A stretch of DNA of 64,000 nt from Bog-756 sp963769765 (GCA_963769765.1 CAVYNA010000004.1:62001-126000), one strand, 5' to 3'. Positions 48,602-57,726 are shown, counted from the stretch's first letter. Numbers and translations are program-made. The notes: generated by a model not told the origin, from the letters alone.

Positions 48602-49938
48602 TGCCGGCGGAAGCTCCTGGCGCCCGACGGCCGAGTGGGCCGGCGGCTCGCGTCGGCGTCACCCCGGCGGCCCCGGCGGGCCCACCGCACCCGGCGCCCC
48701 AGGCACCCCCGGCGCCCCCGGCGCACCCGGCGCCCCAAGCACCCCCGGCGCCGATCATGGGAGACCCTGGTCCGACCGGCTACTTCGGTCGCTACGGCGG
48801 CCGGTTCGTTCCGGAGTCGCTCGTGCCCGCCTGCGAGGAGCTCGAGGCGGCGTTCCGGTCGGCCTGGGCCGACCCGGCGTTCCACCGTGAGCTGGACGAC
48901 CTGCTCGCGCACTTCGGGGGGCGACCGACGCCGATCACCGAGTGCCCGCGGCTCTCCGAGGAGCTCGGCGTGCGCGTGCTGCTCAAGCGCGAGGACCTCG
49001 CGCACACCGGCTCCCACAAGCTCAACAACGTCGTCGGTCAGGGCCTGCTCGCCCGTCGCATGGGCAAGCGGCGCCTCATCGTGGAGACGGGTGCAGGCCA
49101 GCACGGGGTCGCCACGGCGACCGCCGCGGCGCGGTTCGGCATGGAGTGCGTCGTCTTCATGGGCGAGGTCGACACCCGGCGTCAGGAGCTCAACGTCTTC
49201 CGCATGGAGCTGCTCGGGGCCGAGGTCCGACCGGTGTCCTCGGGGAGCCGGACGCTGAAGGACGCCGTCAACGAGGCGCTGCGCGAGTGGGTGGCGACGG
49301 TGGAGGACACCCACTACTGCGTCGGATCGGTGATGGGTCCGCACCCCTACCCGTGGATGGTCCGCGAGTTCCAGCGGGTCATCGGCGACGAAGCCCGCGA
49401 ACAGTGCCGGTCGATCCTGGACGGTGCCGATCCGGACGTCGTGGTGGCGTGCGCGGGCGGAGGCTCGAACGCGGCGGGCATCTTCGCGGGATATGCCGAC
49501 GCGACGACCACCATGCTGGTGGCAGTCGAGGCGGCTGGTGGCGCAGCAGTCACCACGGGCATCCCGGGTGTGCTCCATGGGATGCACAGTGCCCTCATGC
49601 AGGACGAAGCCGGCCAGATCCTCGAGGCGACCTCGATCTCCGCCGGCCTGGACTACCCGGGCATCGGTCCCGAGCACGCGCACCTGGCGGAGGTCGGGCG
49701 GGCGCGGTACGTGACCGCGGACGACGACGAGGTCGTCGAGGCGTTCCAACGCCTCAGTCGCACCGAAGGCATCATCCCCGCACTCGAGTCGGCACACGCG
49801 ATCGCGTGGGTGCTGACCGCGGCCGGCACCGGACTGTTGCCGTCCGGTTCGACGGTGCTCGTGAACCTGTCGGGACGTGGCGACAAGGACGTGGCCCAGG
49901 TGCGCGACCTCCTCCGGCTCCTCCGGGATCGGGGGTGA
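48601..49938 (+). CDS. trpB: tryptophan synthase beta chain
   Basis: TrpB joins indole and serine with PLP. The core begins GYFGRYGGRFVPE and has the PLP lysine in HTGSHKLNN, ETGAGQHGVATA, the glycine-rich GGGSNAAGIF, and SGRGDKDVAQV. From ATG 48601 it is 445 residues, including about 52 N-terminal residues made largely of a 12-residue Ala/Pro/Gln repeat. ATG 48757 is an internal alternative that would give a standard-length protein. The stop overlaps the trpA GTG. Confidence 0.96.
   Translation: MPAEAPGARRPSGPAARVGVTPAAPAGPPHPAPQAPPAPPAHPAPQAPPAPIMGDPGPTGYFGRYGGRFVPESLVPACEELEAAFRSAWADPAFHRELDDLLAHFGGRPTPITECPRLSEELGVRVLLKREDLAHTGSHKLNNVVGQGLLARRMGKRRLIVETGAGQHGVATATAAARFGMECVVFMGEVDTRRQELNVFRMELLGAEVRPVSSGSRTLKDAVNEALREWVATVEDTHYCVGSVMGPHPYPWMVREFQRVIGDEAREQCRSILDGADPDVVVACAGGGSNAAGIFAGYADATTTMLVAVEAAGGAAVTTGIPGVLHGMHSALMQDEAGQILEATSISAGLDYPGIGPEHAHLAEVGRARYVTADDDEVVEAFQRLSRTEGIIPALESAHAIAWVLTAAGTGLLPSGSTVLVNLSGRGDKDVAQVRDLLRLLRDRG
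48687..48755 (+). repeat. 36-bp tandem repeat in the trpB 5' end
   Basis: Nearly two copies of a 36-bp unit encode HPAPQAPPAPPA followed by HPAPQAPPAP. The array lies between the trpF stop and the conserved TrpB core. Confidence 0.85.
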
Positions 49939-50741
49939 GCGTCCTCCCGTCGGACGACGGCGGCCGTCCCTCGCTCGAGTCGGTCCTTCGCTCGCGTCGC
50001 GACGCCGGGCACAAGCTCCTCGTCCCGTACGTCACGGGTGGGATGGACGACCGGTGGCTGATCACGCTCGAGGCGCTCGCCGATGCGGGGGCCGACGCCG
50101 TCGAGGTCGGGATTCCCTTCTCCGATCCGATGATCGACGGACCGACCATCCAGGAGGCGTCGCTGCGCGCGCTCCGCCGGGGGACGACCCCTGACGGGAT
50201 CCTGGCCGACCTCAGTCGGCTCGACGTCGGGATCCCGGTCGTGGTCATGACGTACTACAACCTGATCTACCGGGCCGGGCACGTCCGGATCGCCGGACTG
50301 ATGCGCGACTCGGGGGTCAGCGGGGCGATCATCCCCGACCTCCCCCTCGAGGAGGTCGACCCGTGGGCGGAGGCGGCAGACGCCGCCGGCGTGGCGACCG
50401 TCCTGCTGGTCGCGCCGTCCACCCCGGACGAGCGGATCCGGAGGATCTGTGCCCGCGCCCGGGGCTTCGTCTACGCCGTCGGGCGCATGGGTGTGACGGG
50501 GGAGCGCAAGGAGCTCTCGGGGTCGGCCCGCGAGATTGCGGGCCGGATCGGCGGAGCGACCGATCTCCCGGTCTGCGTGGGTATCGGCGTCTCGACCCCC
50601 GAGCAGGCCGCATCGGTGTGCACCGTGTCGGACGGCGTGGTCGTCGGGTCGGCGCTGGTCCGCAGGCTGCTCGAGGGCGAGGGGCCCGACGGCGCCGCGG
50701 CGTTCGTCTCGTCCCTGCGTCAGGCGATCGACCGGACCTGA
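49935..50741 (+). CDS. trpA: tryptophan synthase alpha chain
   Basis: TrpA releases indole from indoleglycerol phosphate for TrpB. From GTG 49935 (GTGA overlap with trpB) it is 268 residues. The catalytic Glu is in DAVEVGIPFSDPMIDGP, the catalytic Asp in IIPDLPLEE, and the loop and phosphate-binding region GRMGVTGER, CVGIGVSTPEQA and GVVVGSALV are present. It is the last gene of the trp unit. Confidence 0.96.
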   Translation: MSVLPSDDGGRPSLESVLRSRRDAGHKLLVPYVTGGMDDRWLITLEALADAGADAVEVGIPFSDPMIDGPTIQEASLRALRRGTTPDGILADLSRLDVGIPVVVMTYYNLIYRAGHVRIAGLMRDSGVSGAIIPDLPLEEVDPWAEAADAAGVATVLLVAPSTPDERIRRICARARGFVYAVGRMGVTGERKELSGSAREIAGRIGGATDLPVCVGIGVSTPEQAASVCTVSDGVVVGSALVRRLLEGEGPDGAAAFVSSLRQAIDRT

Positions 50742-50763
50742 ACGCCGGGGCCCTGACGGTGGC

Positions 50764-50819
50764 GCCTCGATGTCAGCGCCTCGATGTCAGCGTCGGGATG
50801 TCAGCGTCTGGACGTCAGC
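50764..50819 (+). repeat. 14-bp tandem repeat, four units, between trpA and the kinase gene
   Basis: Units gcctcgatgtcagc (twice), gtcgggatgtcagc and gtctggacgtcagc lie in tandem in the gap between two convergent genes. The first two copies are exact and the later ones diverge, consistent with growth by slippage. No terminator-like stem is obvious. Confidence 0.9.
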
Positions 50820-50834
50820 GCCGGCACGAGGCGC

Positions 50835-52712
50835 TCACCGGCGTGCCGGTCCCAGCTCCCGGCGAAGGACGCCCAGCACCGCCCGGACGAAGGGACGCCG
50901 CCGGTCGGCACTCCGCTGTTCGAGCCGGCGACGGATCAGCTCCCGCCGCTCTTGCAGGTCGCGGAAGGTGATCTGTTCGGTGTCCTCGGTGAAGCCGAGC
51001 GCGGCCCGGTACCCGTCGAGATCGATCGGGGAGGTGGCGAGGTCGACGCCGATCTCCTGGGTGATGCGGTCGCTGTGGTGCTCCATGAAGTAGTTCACGA
51101 CGGCGATGATCTCGCCGAGGATGTCGACGTCGGGAGCCATGGTGGCCATCGCACCGTTGAGGAAGAGCACGTCTTTGATGAAGAGCATGAGCTCCTTGGG
51201 CATCTTGGCCCCGTAGCCGAGCAACGCCTTCGTGATCTCGCGGAGCTCGGCGACCATCTCGTCGGCGGTGAGGGTGGTCGGATCGACGGCCGGCCGGTCG
51301 AGCCCGAGATCGCGGATGACCGATTCGACGTCGGAGTCGGGCGGCAACGCGCCCAGGTCGCGCAACGCTTCGACCTGAGCCGTGACGTTGTTGGTCGTCG
51401 CCCCCATCTCGAGCTTGAGGAAGGCGAGTCGACGCTGCTCGTCGAGCCGACCGGTGATGCCGAAGTCGAGCAGCGCCACCGTGCCGTCCTCTTGGACGAG
51501 CAGGTTGCCACCGTGCAGGTCGCCGTGGAACACGCCGTAGAAGAGGGTGCCCTCGAGAAAGGCGATGAGCGTGGACCGGAGCACGGCGGCCGTGTCGATC
51601 CCTGCGGCGCGCATGCCCTCGGCGTTGTCCCAGCCGAAGCCGCGGAGGTGCTCCATCACCAGCACCCGTCGGGTCACGAGCTCCGGGTGGGGGCGGGGGA
51701 CGACCACCATGCGCTGGCCGGTCCCCGCGTAGACGGCCGCGATATCGAGCATGTTCTGGGCCTCGAGGCGGAAGTCGAGCTCCTCGACGATGGTCTCTGC
51801 GAAGAGCTCGACGAGCGCCGGAGGATTCGTCAGCGCGGTGACCGGGATCCGCCCGACAAGCATGGGCGCGAGCCACGACATCGACGCGAGGTCGAGCCGG
51901 ACCAGAGATGCGACCGTTCGGCGCTGCACCTTGACCACGACCCGCTCACCCGAGCGAAGCGTCGCAGCGTGCACCTGCGCGATCGACGCGGAGGCGATCG
52001 GGATCTGGTCGAAGGAGGTGAAGACTTCACCGAGCGGTCGACCGAGCTCCTCTTCGATGGTGCGTCGCACCGTACCGAACGACTCCGGCGGCACCCGGTC
52101 GCGCAGGAGCCGGAACTCCTCGACGAGCTCGTCGGGGAAGATCCCCTCACCTGAGGAGAGGATCTGGCCGAGCTTGATGTACGTGGGGCCGAGCCGCTCG
52201 AACGCGGGCCGCAGCCGACGTGACAGGCCGGCCCGAGAGCGGGACGTCCCCCGGTCCCTCAGTCCCCATGCAGCGAGCGCCGATCCGATCCGGAACGCGA
52301 CCGCGACCACACGACCGGGGGAGGGCATCCGCTCCGGATTGACCAGACGGTGAGCGAGCCGGGCCGCCTGGGCGCGCAGCTCGACGATGTCGCCACCGGC
52401 GTCCTCGGGGAACCGCCAGGACATCGTCTCGGGATCGACGATCCAGGGTCCGTACGAACTGAAGGCTCCGATCGCGAGGTCGGCGCCGTTGGGAGGACCA
52501 GGTTCGGCGACGTGGTGCGAGCTGGTGAGGCGGCCGTTCGTCCGACCCGTCGTCCCTCCGTCCGCCCGGCCGTCCGCCCGACCGTCCGCCCGACCGTCCC
52601 CCCGGAGGTTCGCCTGGTCCGTCGGTGTGTCGGACCCGCCCGACTCGGCGTCGTCCGACGTGGCGCCGGCACTTCGCGGCCGCGCCCCTGCCCCTCTCAC
52701 GTGCTCACCCAT
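50835..52712 (-). CDS. ABC1/UbiB (AarF)-family atypical kinase
   Basis: This 625-residue protein belongs to the ABC1 family, linked to quinone synthesis and lipid homeostasis. It has the family KxGQ motif in YIKLGQILSS, ASIAQVHAATL (Ala-rich nucleotide loop), VVKVQR with the ATP lysine, VEELDFRLEAQN, FHGDLHGGNLLV and LLDFGITGRLD. The first 100 residues are variable and include a GRAD repeat. No clear C-terminal transmembrane hairpin is seen. Because the organism makes menaquinone, a menaquinone-related role is possible but unproven. ATG 52712 follows GGAAGG. Confidence 0.9.
   Translation of the reverse strand: MGEHVRGAGARPRSAGATSDDAESGGSDTPTDQANLRGDGRADGRADGRADGGTTGRTNGRLTSSHHVAEPGPPNGADLAIGAFSSYGPWIVDPETMSWRFPEDAGGDIVELRAQAARLAHRLVNPERMPSPGRVVAVAFRIGSALAAWGLRDRGTSRSRAGLSRRLRPAFERLGPTYIKLGQILSSGEGIFPDELVEEFRLLRDRVPPESFGTVRRTIEEELGRPLGEVFTSFDQIPIASASIAQVHAATLRSGERVVVKVQRRTVASLVRLDLASMSWLAPMLVGRIPVTALTNPPALVELFAETIVEELDFRLEAQNMLDIAAVYAGTGQRMVVVPRPHPELVTRRVLVMEHLRGFGWDNAEGMRAAGIDTAAVLRSTLIAFLEGTLFYGVFHGDLHGGNLLVQEDGTVALLDFGITGRLDEQRRLAFLKLEMGATTNNVTAQVEALRDLGALPPDSDVESVIRDLGLDRPAVDPTTLTADEMVAELREITKALLGYGAKMPKELMLFIKDVLFLNGAMATMAPDVDILGEIIAVVNYFMEHHSDRITQEIGVDLATSPIDLDGYRAALGFTEDTEQITFRDLQERRELIRRRLEQRSADRRRPFVRAVLGVLRRELGPARR
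52559..52602 (-). repeat. 12-bp tandem repeat in the ABC1 gene 5' region
   Basis: Three full units and a partial fourth of cgtccgcccgac (plus strand) encode repeated Gly-Arg-Ala-Asp near residues 38-52 of the kinase. Confidence 0.85.
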
Positions 52713-52721
52713 CGCCCTTCC

Positions 52722-52727
52722 ACCGTA
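52722..52727 (-). promoter_or_regulatory. -10-like element TACGGT of the ABC1 gene
   Basis: On the minus strand TACGGT lies 9 nt before ATG 52712; the gap contains GGAAGG. It also separates the kinase from the upstream fab operon. Confidence 0.4.
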
Positions 52728-52781
52728 GAGGGAGCCGGAGGGGATCAGGCACCGCAGGTGGTGCGCCGCCGGAATCGGAGG

Positions 52782-53981
52782 TCAGCTCGGCGGCGCGATG
52801 ACCAGGCAGCCGTTGTGGCCGCCGAAGCCGAAGGAGTTGGAGAGCGCAGGCGAAGGTTGCCAGGGACGCCCGGTCCCTGCGACCACGTCCAGGTGGATCT
52901 CCGGGTCGGGCTCCTCGTAGCCGGCAGTCGGGGGGATCAGGCCGTGCTCGATGCTGAGCACGACCGCGACCGCCTCGATGGCCCCACTTGCGCCGAGTCC
53001 GTGTCCGGTCACGCCTTTCGTCGACGTCACCGGCGGTGGATTGGAGCCGAAGACCTTCGCGATGGCATCCGATTCGGCGAGGTCGTTGAGTGGCGTCGAT
53101 GTTCCGTGCGCGTTGATGTGGCCGATCTGGTCGGGGGTCAGCCCTGCATCCTCCATCGCGAGGGTCATGCACTGTGCAGCGCCGGAGCCACCGGGTGCCG
53201 GGGCGGTCACATGGTGGGCATCGGCCGTGCTTGCCGAGCCGGCGAGCTCACCGTAGATGTGCGCCCCCCGCCCGACCGCGTCCTCCCACGCCTCGAGGAC
53301 GAGCGCACCCGCGCCTTCGGTCATGACGAATCCGTCTCGACGGACGTCGAACGGGCGCGAGTTCCCCGACGTCGAAAGGGCGGTCATGTTGGTGAACGCC
53401 GCGGTGCCGACCCCGGTCATGGCGGCCTCGGCGGCTCCACCGATCGCGACGTCGCACCGCCCCGAGGCGACCAGCCGTGCCGCGTGGCCGATCGAGTGCG
53501 CACCGGCGGCACAGGCGGTCGTGATGGTCTCGGAGGGCCCGTGCCAGCCGAGCCGGATCGAGATCGCCGCGGCGCCGGCGTTGGACATCATCATCGGCAC
53601 CAGCCGAGGAGAGACCCGGCGGGGTCCCTTCTCGCCGAAGACGAGGATCTGCGTCTCGAGGCTCTCGAGTCCCCCGACGCCTGTTCCCATGATCACGCCC
53701 GAGCGGCCCGGGTCTGCACGCAGCTCGCCGGCGTCCTCGAGCGCCTCCGCCGCTACCGCCACGGAGAACTGGGCGAACCGGTCGTGCTGGCGCGCCTCTT
53801 TCGACGTGAACCACCGTTCGGGGTCGAAGTCGGGTACCCGTCGGTCACCCGACGGCGCCGGCCCGTTGAGACCGGTCCAGAGTGCGTCCGCCCCGACCCC
53901 GCAACAAGAGATCGCCCCGATGCCGGTGATGGCGACCCGCCTCCCGCGGACGGGGCCTGCCGGGCCCACGCCCAACAGCAT
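52782..53981 (-). CDS. fabF: 3-oxoacyl-[acyl-carrier-protein] synthase II
   Basis: FabF condenses malonyl-ACP with a growing acyl-ACP. The 399-residue protein has the catalytic Cys in TACAAGAHSIGHA, His in NAHGTSTPLND and His in GVTGHGLGASGA, and the late NSFGFGGHNG. ATG 53981 overlaps the acpP stop by one base (TGATG), so ACP and synthase are coupled. It is the last gene of the fabD-fabG-acpP-fabF operon. Confidence 0.96.
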   Translation of the reverse strand: MLLGVGPAGPVRGRRVAITGIGAISCCGVGADALWTGLNGPAPSGDRRVPDFDPERWFTSKEARQHDRFAQFSVAVAAEALEDAGELRADPGRSGVIMGTGVGGLESLETQILVFGEKGPRRVSPRLVPMMMSNAGAAAISIRLGWHGPSETITTACAAGAHSIGHAARLVASGRCDVAIGGAAEAAMTGVGTAAFTNMTALSTSGNSRPFDVRRDGFVMTEGAGALVLEAWEDAVGRGAHIYGELAGSASTADAHHVTAPAPGGSGAAQCMTLAMEDAGLTPDQIGHINAHGTSTPLNDLAESDAIAKVFGSNPPPVTSTKGVTGHGLGASGAIEAVAVVLSIEHGLIPPTAGYEEPDPEIHLDVVAGTGRPWQPSPALSNSFGFGGHNGCLVIAPPS

Positions 53982-54220
53982 CAGATCTTGGCGGTGATGA
54001 GGTCGAAGGCCTGACCGATGGTCTCGATGCCTTCGAGCTCGGACTCGTCCACCGAGACGTCGAAGGACTCCTCGAGCGCCATCACCAGTTCGACGAGGTC
54101 GAGGCTGTCGGCATCGAGGTCCTCGGCGAACCTGGCTTCCCTGGTGACGCTGTCGGCCGGCACCTGGAGGACCTCGACGGCGCACTCCTTGAACTTCTCG
54201 AACGCCTCGTCGTTGCTCAC
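53981..54220 (-). CDS. acpP: acyl carrier protein
   Basis: The 79-residue acidic protein carries the phosphopantetheine attachment site DADSLDLVELVM with Ser39. GTG 54220 is preceded by AAAGGAG, the strongest ribosome binding site in the neighbourhood, which fits the high expression expected of ACP. It lies between fabG and fabF. Confidence 0.96.
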   Translation of the reverse strand: MSNDEAFEKFKECAVEVLQVPADSVTREARFAEDLDADSLDLVELVMALEESFDVSVDESELEGIETIGQAFDLITAKI

Positions 54221-54323
54221 TCCGTTGCTCCTTTGTCCACGTTGTCGGGGTTCATGTCGGAATCTCTGTCGGGTCCGTCTTCGGGGGACGCCCGCTGGCA
54301 GTGGATCAGGTGCCGGTCGCTCG

Positions 54324-55082
54324 TCACAACCCCATGGCCAGTCCACCATCGACCGGCACCACTGCGCCGGTCACGTACCCGGCACCATCGGACGCCAGGA
54401 AGCCGACAGTCTCGGCGATCTCCTCGGGACGTGCCACTCGGCCCAGCGGCACCTGGGCGCAGAACTCGTCGATCCGCTCCTGTCCGAGGGCCGCGAGCAT
54501 ATTCGTTTCGACCAGTCCCGGGGCAACGACGTTGACCGTGATCGACCGACTGGCCACCTCCCGCGCCAGCGAACGGGCGAGACCGACCAGGCCCGACTTG
54601 GCCGCGGCGTAGTTGGCCTGTCCGGCGGAGCCGATGAACGCACCGACCGAGGAGACGAGGATGAGCCGGCCCCGGTGCAGGCGGATCATCTTGGCAAGTG
54701 CGCGCTTGGCCACCCGGAAGACGGCGGTGAGATTGGTGTCGATCACCTCCGACCATGCGTCCTCGCTCATCCTGAGAACCAAGGTGTCACGCGTGATGCC
54801 GGCATTGGCCACGAGCACTTCGACCGGACCCCAGCGACCTTCGATCTCCGAGAAGGCGGCATCGACCTGCTCCGAGTCGGTCACGTCGCAGGTCAGCGAG
54901 AGGAAGTGGTGCTCGTCGGCCGGAGCTCCACCTTCCACGTCCCCCGAGCGTGACGTCACTGCGACCCGGTCGCCGTTGTCGACGAACCACTGTGCGCACG
55001 CACGCCCGATGCCGCGTGAGCCTCCGGTCACGAGCACCACCCGGCCCTCACCTGAAGCGTCGTCGGTCGCGCGGCCACTCAC
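54324..55082 (-). CDS. fabG: 3-oxoacyl-[acyl-carrier-protein] reductase
   Basis: FabG reduces 3-oxoacyl-ACP with NADPH. The 252-residue SDR has VLVTGGSRGIGRACA, VANAGITRDTL, the catalytic Ser in LVSSVGAFIG, YAAAKSG with Tyr and Lys, and the terminal VTGAVVPVDGGLAMGL. GTG 55082 overlaps the fabD stop (GTGA). Its place between fabD and acpP supports FabG over other SDRs. Confidence 0.94.
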   Translation of the reverse strand: MSGRATDDASGEGRVVLVTGGSRGIGRACAQWFVDNGDRVAVTSRSGDVEGGAPADEHHFLSLTCDVTDSEQVDAAFSEIEGRWGPVEVLVANAGITRDTLVLRMSEDAWSEVIDTNLTAVFRVAKRALAKMIRLHRGRLILVSSVGAFIGSAGQANYAAAKSGLVGLARSLAREVASRSITVNVVAPGLVETNMLAALGQERIDEFCAQVPLGRVARPEEIAETVGFLASDGAGYVTGAVVPVDGGLAMGL

Positions 55083-56332
55083 GTCGCGTCACCGCCGGTC
55101 CGGATCCACGCGATGGGTTGGCCCTCGACCACCCGCTCACCCCGGACGGCCAGCCAGCGTACGAGGATGCCGTCGAACGGCGTCCGGACGTCAGAGAGGC
55201 CGACCGTGCCCACCCGGTCGCCGACCGCCAGCTTCGAACCGGGCTCGGCGCCCTCGCCGCTTCCGGGTGCAGCCGTCGCCTCGGCGAGTGCGTCACGTTC
55301 GAGCGCGGCCAGTCTGGCCTCGGGTTCGAACACGCCGGGGGCCGGGCTCACGACGACCCGTTCGGAGGTGTAGAGGTGCTCGCCCTGATGGGCCGGTGCG
55401 CTGGCGGCCTCGTCCACACGGGCGACCGCGTCCATCAACTTGTCGAGGTCGTCGGGGACGGCCACCGCAACACCACGGACATCGGGGATCGTGCGGCGCA
55501 CCAGGCCGGTGAGGACCCCACCGGGACCGAGCTCCACGACCGTCGTCGCTCCGCGCCCACCCAGCGTCTCCAAGGTGTGGCGCCACCTGACCGGACTGCA
55601 CAGCTGTGCGGAGAGCAGGCTCGACCACTCCGACCGGTCGTCGTGCACCCGTGCGTCGACGTTCGCCACGACGGGGACCTCAGGCGCATGGAACGCGACC
55701 TGGTCGAGCATCGCGCGCAGCCGGGTGCGCGCCGGCAGCATCAACGGGGTGTGGAAGGCGCCTGACACCGGGATCGGCAGAACCTTCCGTGCCCCGAGCT
55801 CCTTCGCGCGTTCTGTCGCTGCGGCGACCGCTCCCACCGTCCCTGCGATCACCACCTGGCCCGGTGCGTTGTAGTTGGCGACCCAGACGTCATCCTCGGC
55901 GCGTTGACAGGCGGATTCGGCATCGTCGTCGGCGATGCCGATGAGTGCGGCCATCGTGCCCGGGTGCGTGTCAGCAGCGGCCTGCATCGCATCCCCTCGT
56001 TCGATGACGAGCTTGGTCCCGTCCGAGAGCGACAGGGCACCGGTCGCCACGAGGGCGGTGTACTCACCGAGACTGTGGCCGGCGCACGCCGCCGGGAAGA
56101 GGCCGAGTCGCTCGACGGCATCGAGTACGACGAGGCTGGTCACAAAGGTTGCCAGCTGCGCGTTGGCGGTGCGGGTGAGCTCCTCCATCGGCGCATCGAG
56201 CAGGAGCGCGGTGAGATCTCGGCCGGCGATTTCGGAGGCCTCCTCGGCCACCTCCCACGAGGGATGCTTGACCCACGCCTGGCCCATTCCGGATCGTTGT
56301 GATCCCTGCCCCGGGAAGGTAAACGCCAGCAC
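55079..56332 (-). CDS. fabD: malonyl CoA-ACP transacylase fused to a biotinyl/lipoyl-like domain
   Basis: The first 300 or so residues are a malonyl/acyl transferase: FPGQGSQRSGMG, the nucleophile Ser87 in GHSLGEYTAL, VSGAFHTPLM with the catalytic His, and VELGPGGVLTGL. A roughly 80-residue C-terminal extension reads like a biotinyl/lipoyl carrier fold: VSPAPGVFEP, later VRTPFDGILVRWLAVRGE and VVEGQPIAWI. The usual biotin-carrying Met-Lys-Met is absent at the turn. GTG 56332 with AGGAG upstream gives 417 residues; the frame is open to 56398. Confidence 0.9.
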   Translation of the reverse strand: MLAFTFPGQGSQRSGMGQAWVKHPSWEVAEEASEIAGRDLTALLLDAPMEELTRTANAQLATFVTSLVVLDAVERLGLFPAACAGHSLGEYTALVATGALSLSDGTKLVIERGDAMQAAADTHPGTMAALIGIADDDAESACQRAEDDVWVANYNAPGQVVIAGTVGAVAAATERAKELGARKVLPIPVSGAFHTPLMLPARTRLRAMLDQVAFHAPEVPVVANVDARVHDDRSEWSSLLSAQLCSPVRWRHTLETLGGRGATTVVELGPGGVLTGLVRRTIPDVRGVAVAVPDDLDKLMDAVARVDEAASAPAHQGEHLYTSERVVVSPAPGVFEPEARLAALERDALAEATAAPGSGEGAEPGSKLAVGDRVGTVGLSDVRTPFDGILVRWLAVRGERVVEGQPIAWIRTGGDAT

Positions 56333-56714
56333 CTCCCGTCTCCTCTCGAACGATCTCCTGCCGACCCCGACCGGCACCTGGTCGGACAAGTGTGACACGA
56401 CGAGGGAGCTGACCGGTGATTACCTCGTGGTCACCTCCCGACCGGTCGCGACCGCCACGGTATGCACTCGCGGGGGCATGGCCGACGCGGCTGGATATGG
56501 CGGAGGTTGGGTTGGACGATCGACCGGACCTCCAGCTGACCCGAGGAACGGGTCGGGGTGCTGACGACGAAGACACCGGGATCCCGCCCCGGGATCACCC
56601 TCCGGTGTAGCTTGCGGCGAACTTTCGGGATTCGGGCCGGCGCGCCGTCGCTCCGTCGGGCAGTCGACCGGGAGAACGCTCGGGGAGCCGCACCACGAAT
56701 TGGAGGATGGGCCC
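56333..56714. other. 382-base divergent intergenic region
   Basis: This region lies between fabD (-) and the methyltransferase gene (+). No gene is convincing. It contains a large hairpin at 56574-56607, directly followed by TAGCTT at 56608-56613. No clear fabD -10 was identified. Confidence 0.6.
56574..56613 (+). promoter_or_regulatory. hairpin abutting a -10-like TAGCTT, methyltransferase promoter
   Basis: CACCGG pairs with CCGGTG and, inside it, GATCCCG pairs with CGGGATC around a CCC loop, with a five-base bulge. The -10-like TAGCTT begins on the next base. Transcription would give a leader of about 95 nt ending in GGAGG. The same layout is seen before rpsA. Confidence 0.4.
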
Positions 56715-57566
56715 ATGGACATCGAGCTCGGCTACTTCGATCCGGCACTCTTCAACCCGCTCCAGGCCCGTTACATCGGGCTCATGGAGAAGATCCTGAC
56801 CCGGAGCGGCTTCGGCGAGAAGCAGGCGCCTGCCAAGATCCCGGGCGATCAGCGTGAGGCGCTGGAGACTCTCAATCAGTGGCTCACCACCCAGGGGCTC
56901 GAGGTGGTCCGGCGCACGCAGGTCGAACACCGGCTGGAGGGCAAGGACTGGCCGCCGGAAGCCGAGTCCATGCTCGGGCTGTATCGCATGCACCAATTCG
57001 CCTGCGCCGTCGGCCAGGTGGTCGCCGATGGGGTCCCGGGAGACATCCTGGAGGCGGGCGTGTGGCGGGGCGGAGCCTGCATCCTTGCCCGGGCGGTGCT
57101 CGAGGCCCTGGACGAGCCGGATCGGACCGTCTGGGTCGCCGATTCCTTCGAGGGTCTGCCCCCGCCGGATCCGATCCGGTTTCCGGCCGACGCCGGCGAC
57201 CTCCACTCGACCTTCACGGAACTCGTCGTCTCGCTCGAGGATGTGCAGGAGAACTTCCGCCGCTACGAGCTGTTCGACTCGCGGGTCCGGTTCCTCCAGG
57301 GTTGGTTCTCCGAAACGCTCGCGGAGGCGCCGATCGAGAAGCTGGCCGTCCTGCGCGCCGACGGCGACATGTACGGCTCCACGATGGACATCCTCACCGC
57401 CCTCTACGACAAGGTCTCCCCGCGGGGATTCGTCATCATCGACGACTACGCCCTACCAGGCTGTCGGCAGGCCGTCGACGACTTCCGGCGGGAGCGCGGC
57501 ATCGACGCGCCGATGCAGGTCATCGACTGGACCGGCCGGTACTGGCGGATTCCGGCTGCCCGATGA
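56715..57566 (+). CDS. TylF/MycF-family O-methyltransferase
   Basis: The 283-residue class I SAM-dependent enzyme has GDILEAGVWRGGACILA (SAM site), VADSFEGLPPPD, the metal-binding LRADGDMYGSTMD and VIIDDYALPGCRQAVDDFR. Relatives methylate sugars in macrolide synthesis, but many stand-alone members have unknown sugar or polysaccharide substrates. There is no other secondary-metabolite gene nearby. ATG 56715 follows GGAGG. Confidence 0.9.
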   Translation: MDIELGYFDPALFNPLQARYIGLMEKILTRSGFGEKQAPAKIPGDQREALETLNQWLTTQGLEVVRRTQVEHRLEGKDWPPEAESMLGLYRMHQFACAVGQVVADGVPGDILEAGVWRGGACILARAVLEALDEPDRTVWVADSFEGLPPPDPIRFPADAGDLHSTFTELVVSLEDVQENFRRYELFDSRVRFLQGWFSETLAEAPIEKLAVLRADGDMYGSTMDILTALYDKVSPRGFVIIDDYALPGCRQAVDDFRRERGIDAPMQVIDWTGRYWRIPAAR

Positions 57567-57583
57567 CCTGAGCCGAAGAAGCG

Positions 57584-57666
57584 TGCCCGGGGCGGGATTC
57601 GAACCCGCACGCCCTTTCGGGCAATGGATTTTGAGTCCACCGCGTCTGCCATTCCGCCACCCGGGC
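57584..57666 (-). tRNA. tRNA-Leu (anticodon CAA)
   Basis: Read on the minus strand, an acceptor stem GCCCGGG/CCCGGGC, a D arm, an anticodon loop CTCAAAA (anticodon CAA, reading UUG), a long variable arm closed by GCCC-GAAA-GGGC, and a T arm with GGTTCGAATCC are all present. The long variable arm fits leucine. CCA is not encoded. It is 83 nt. Confidence 0.96.
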
Positions 57667-57726
57667 CGGTGGGGCCGGAGCCTATCGTCCGGCTCCGCGT
57701 TGGAGGTCGACGTGGGCAGGTGCCCG

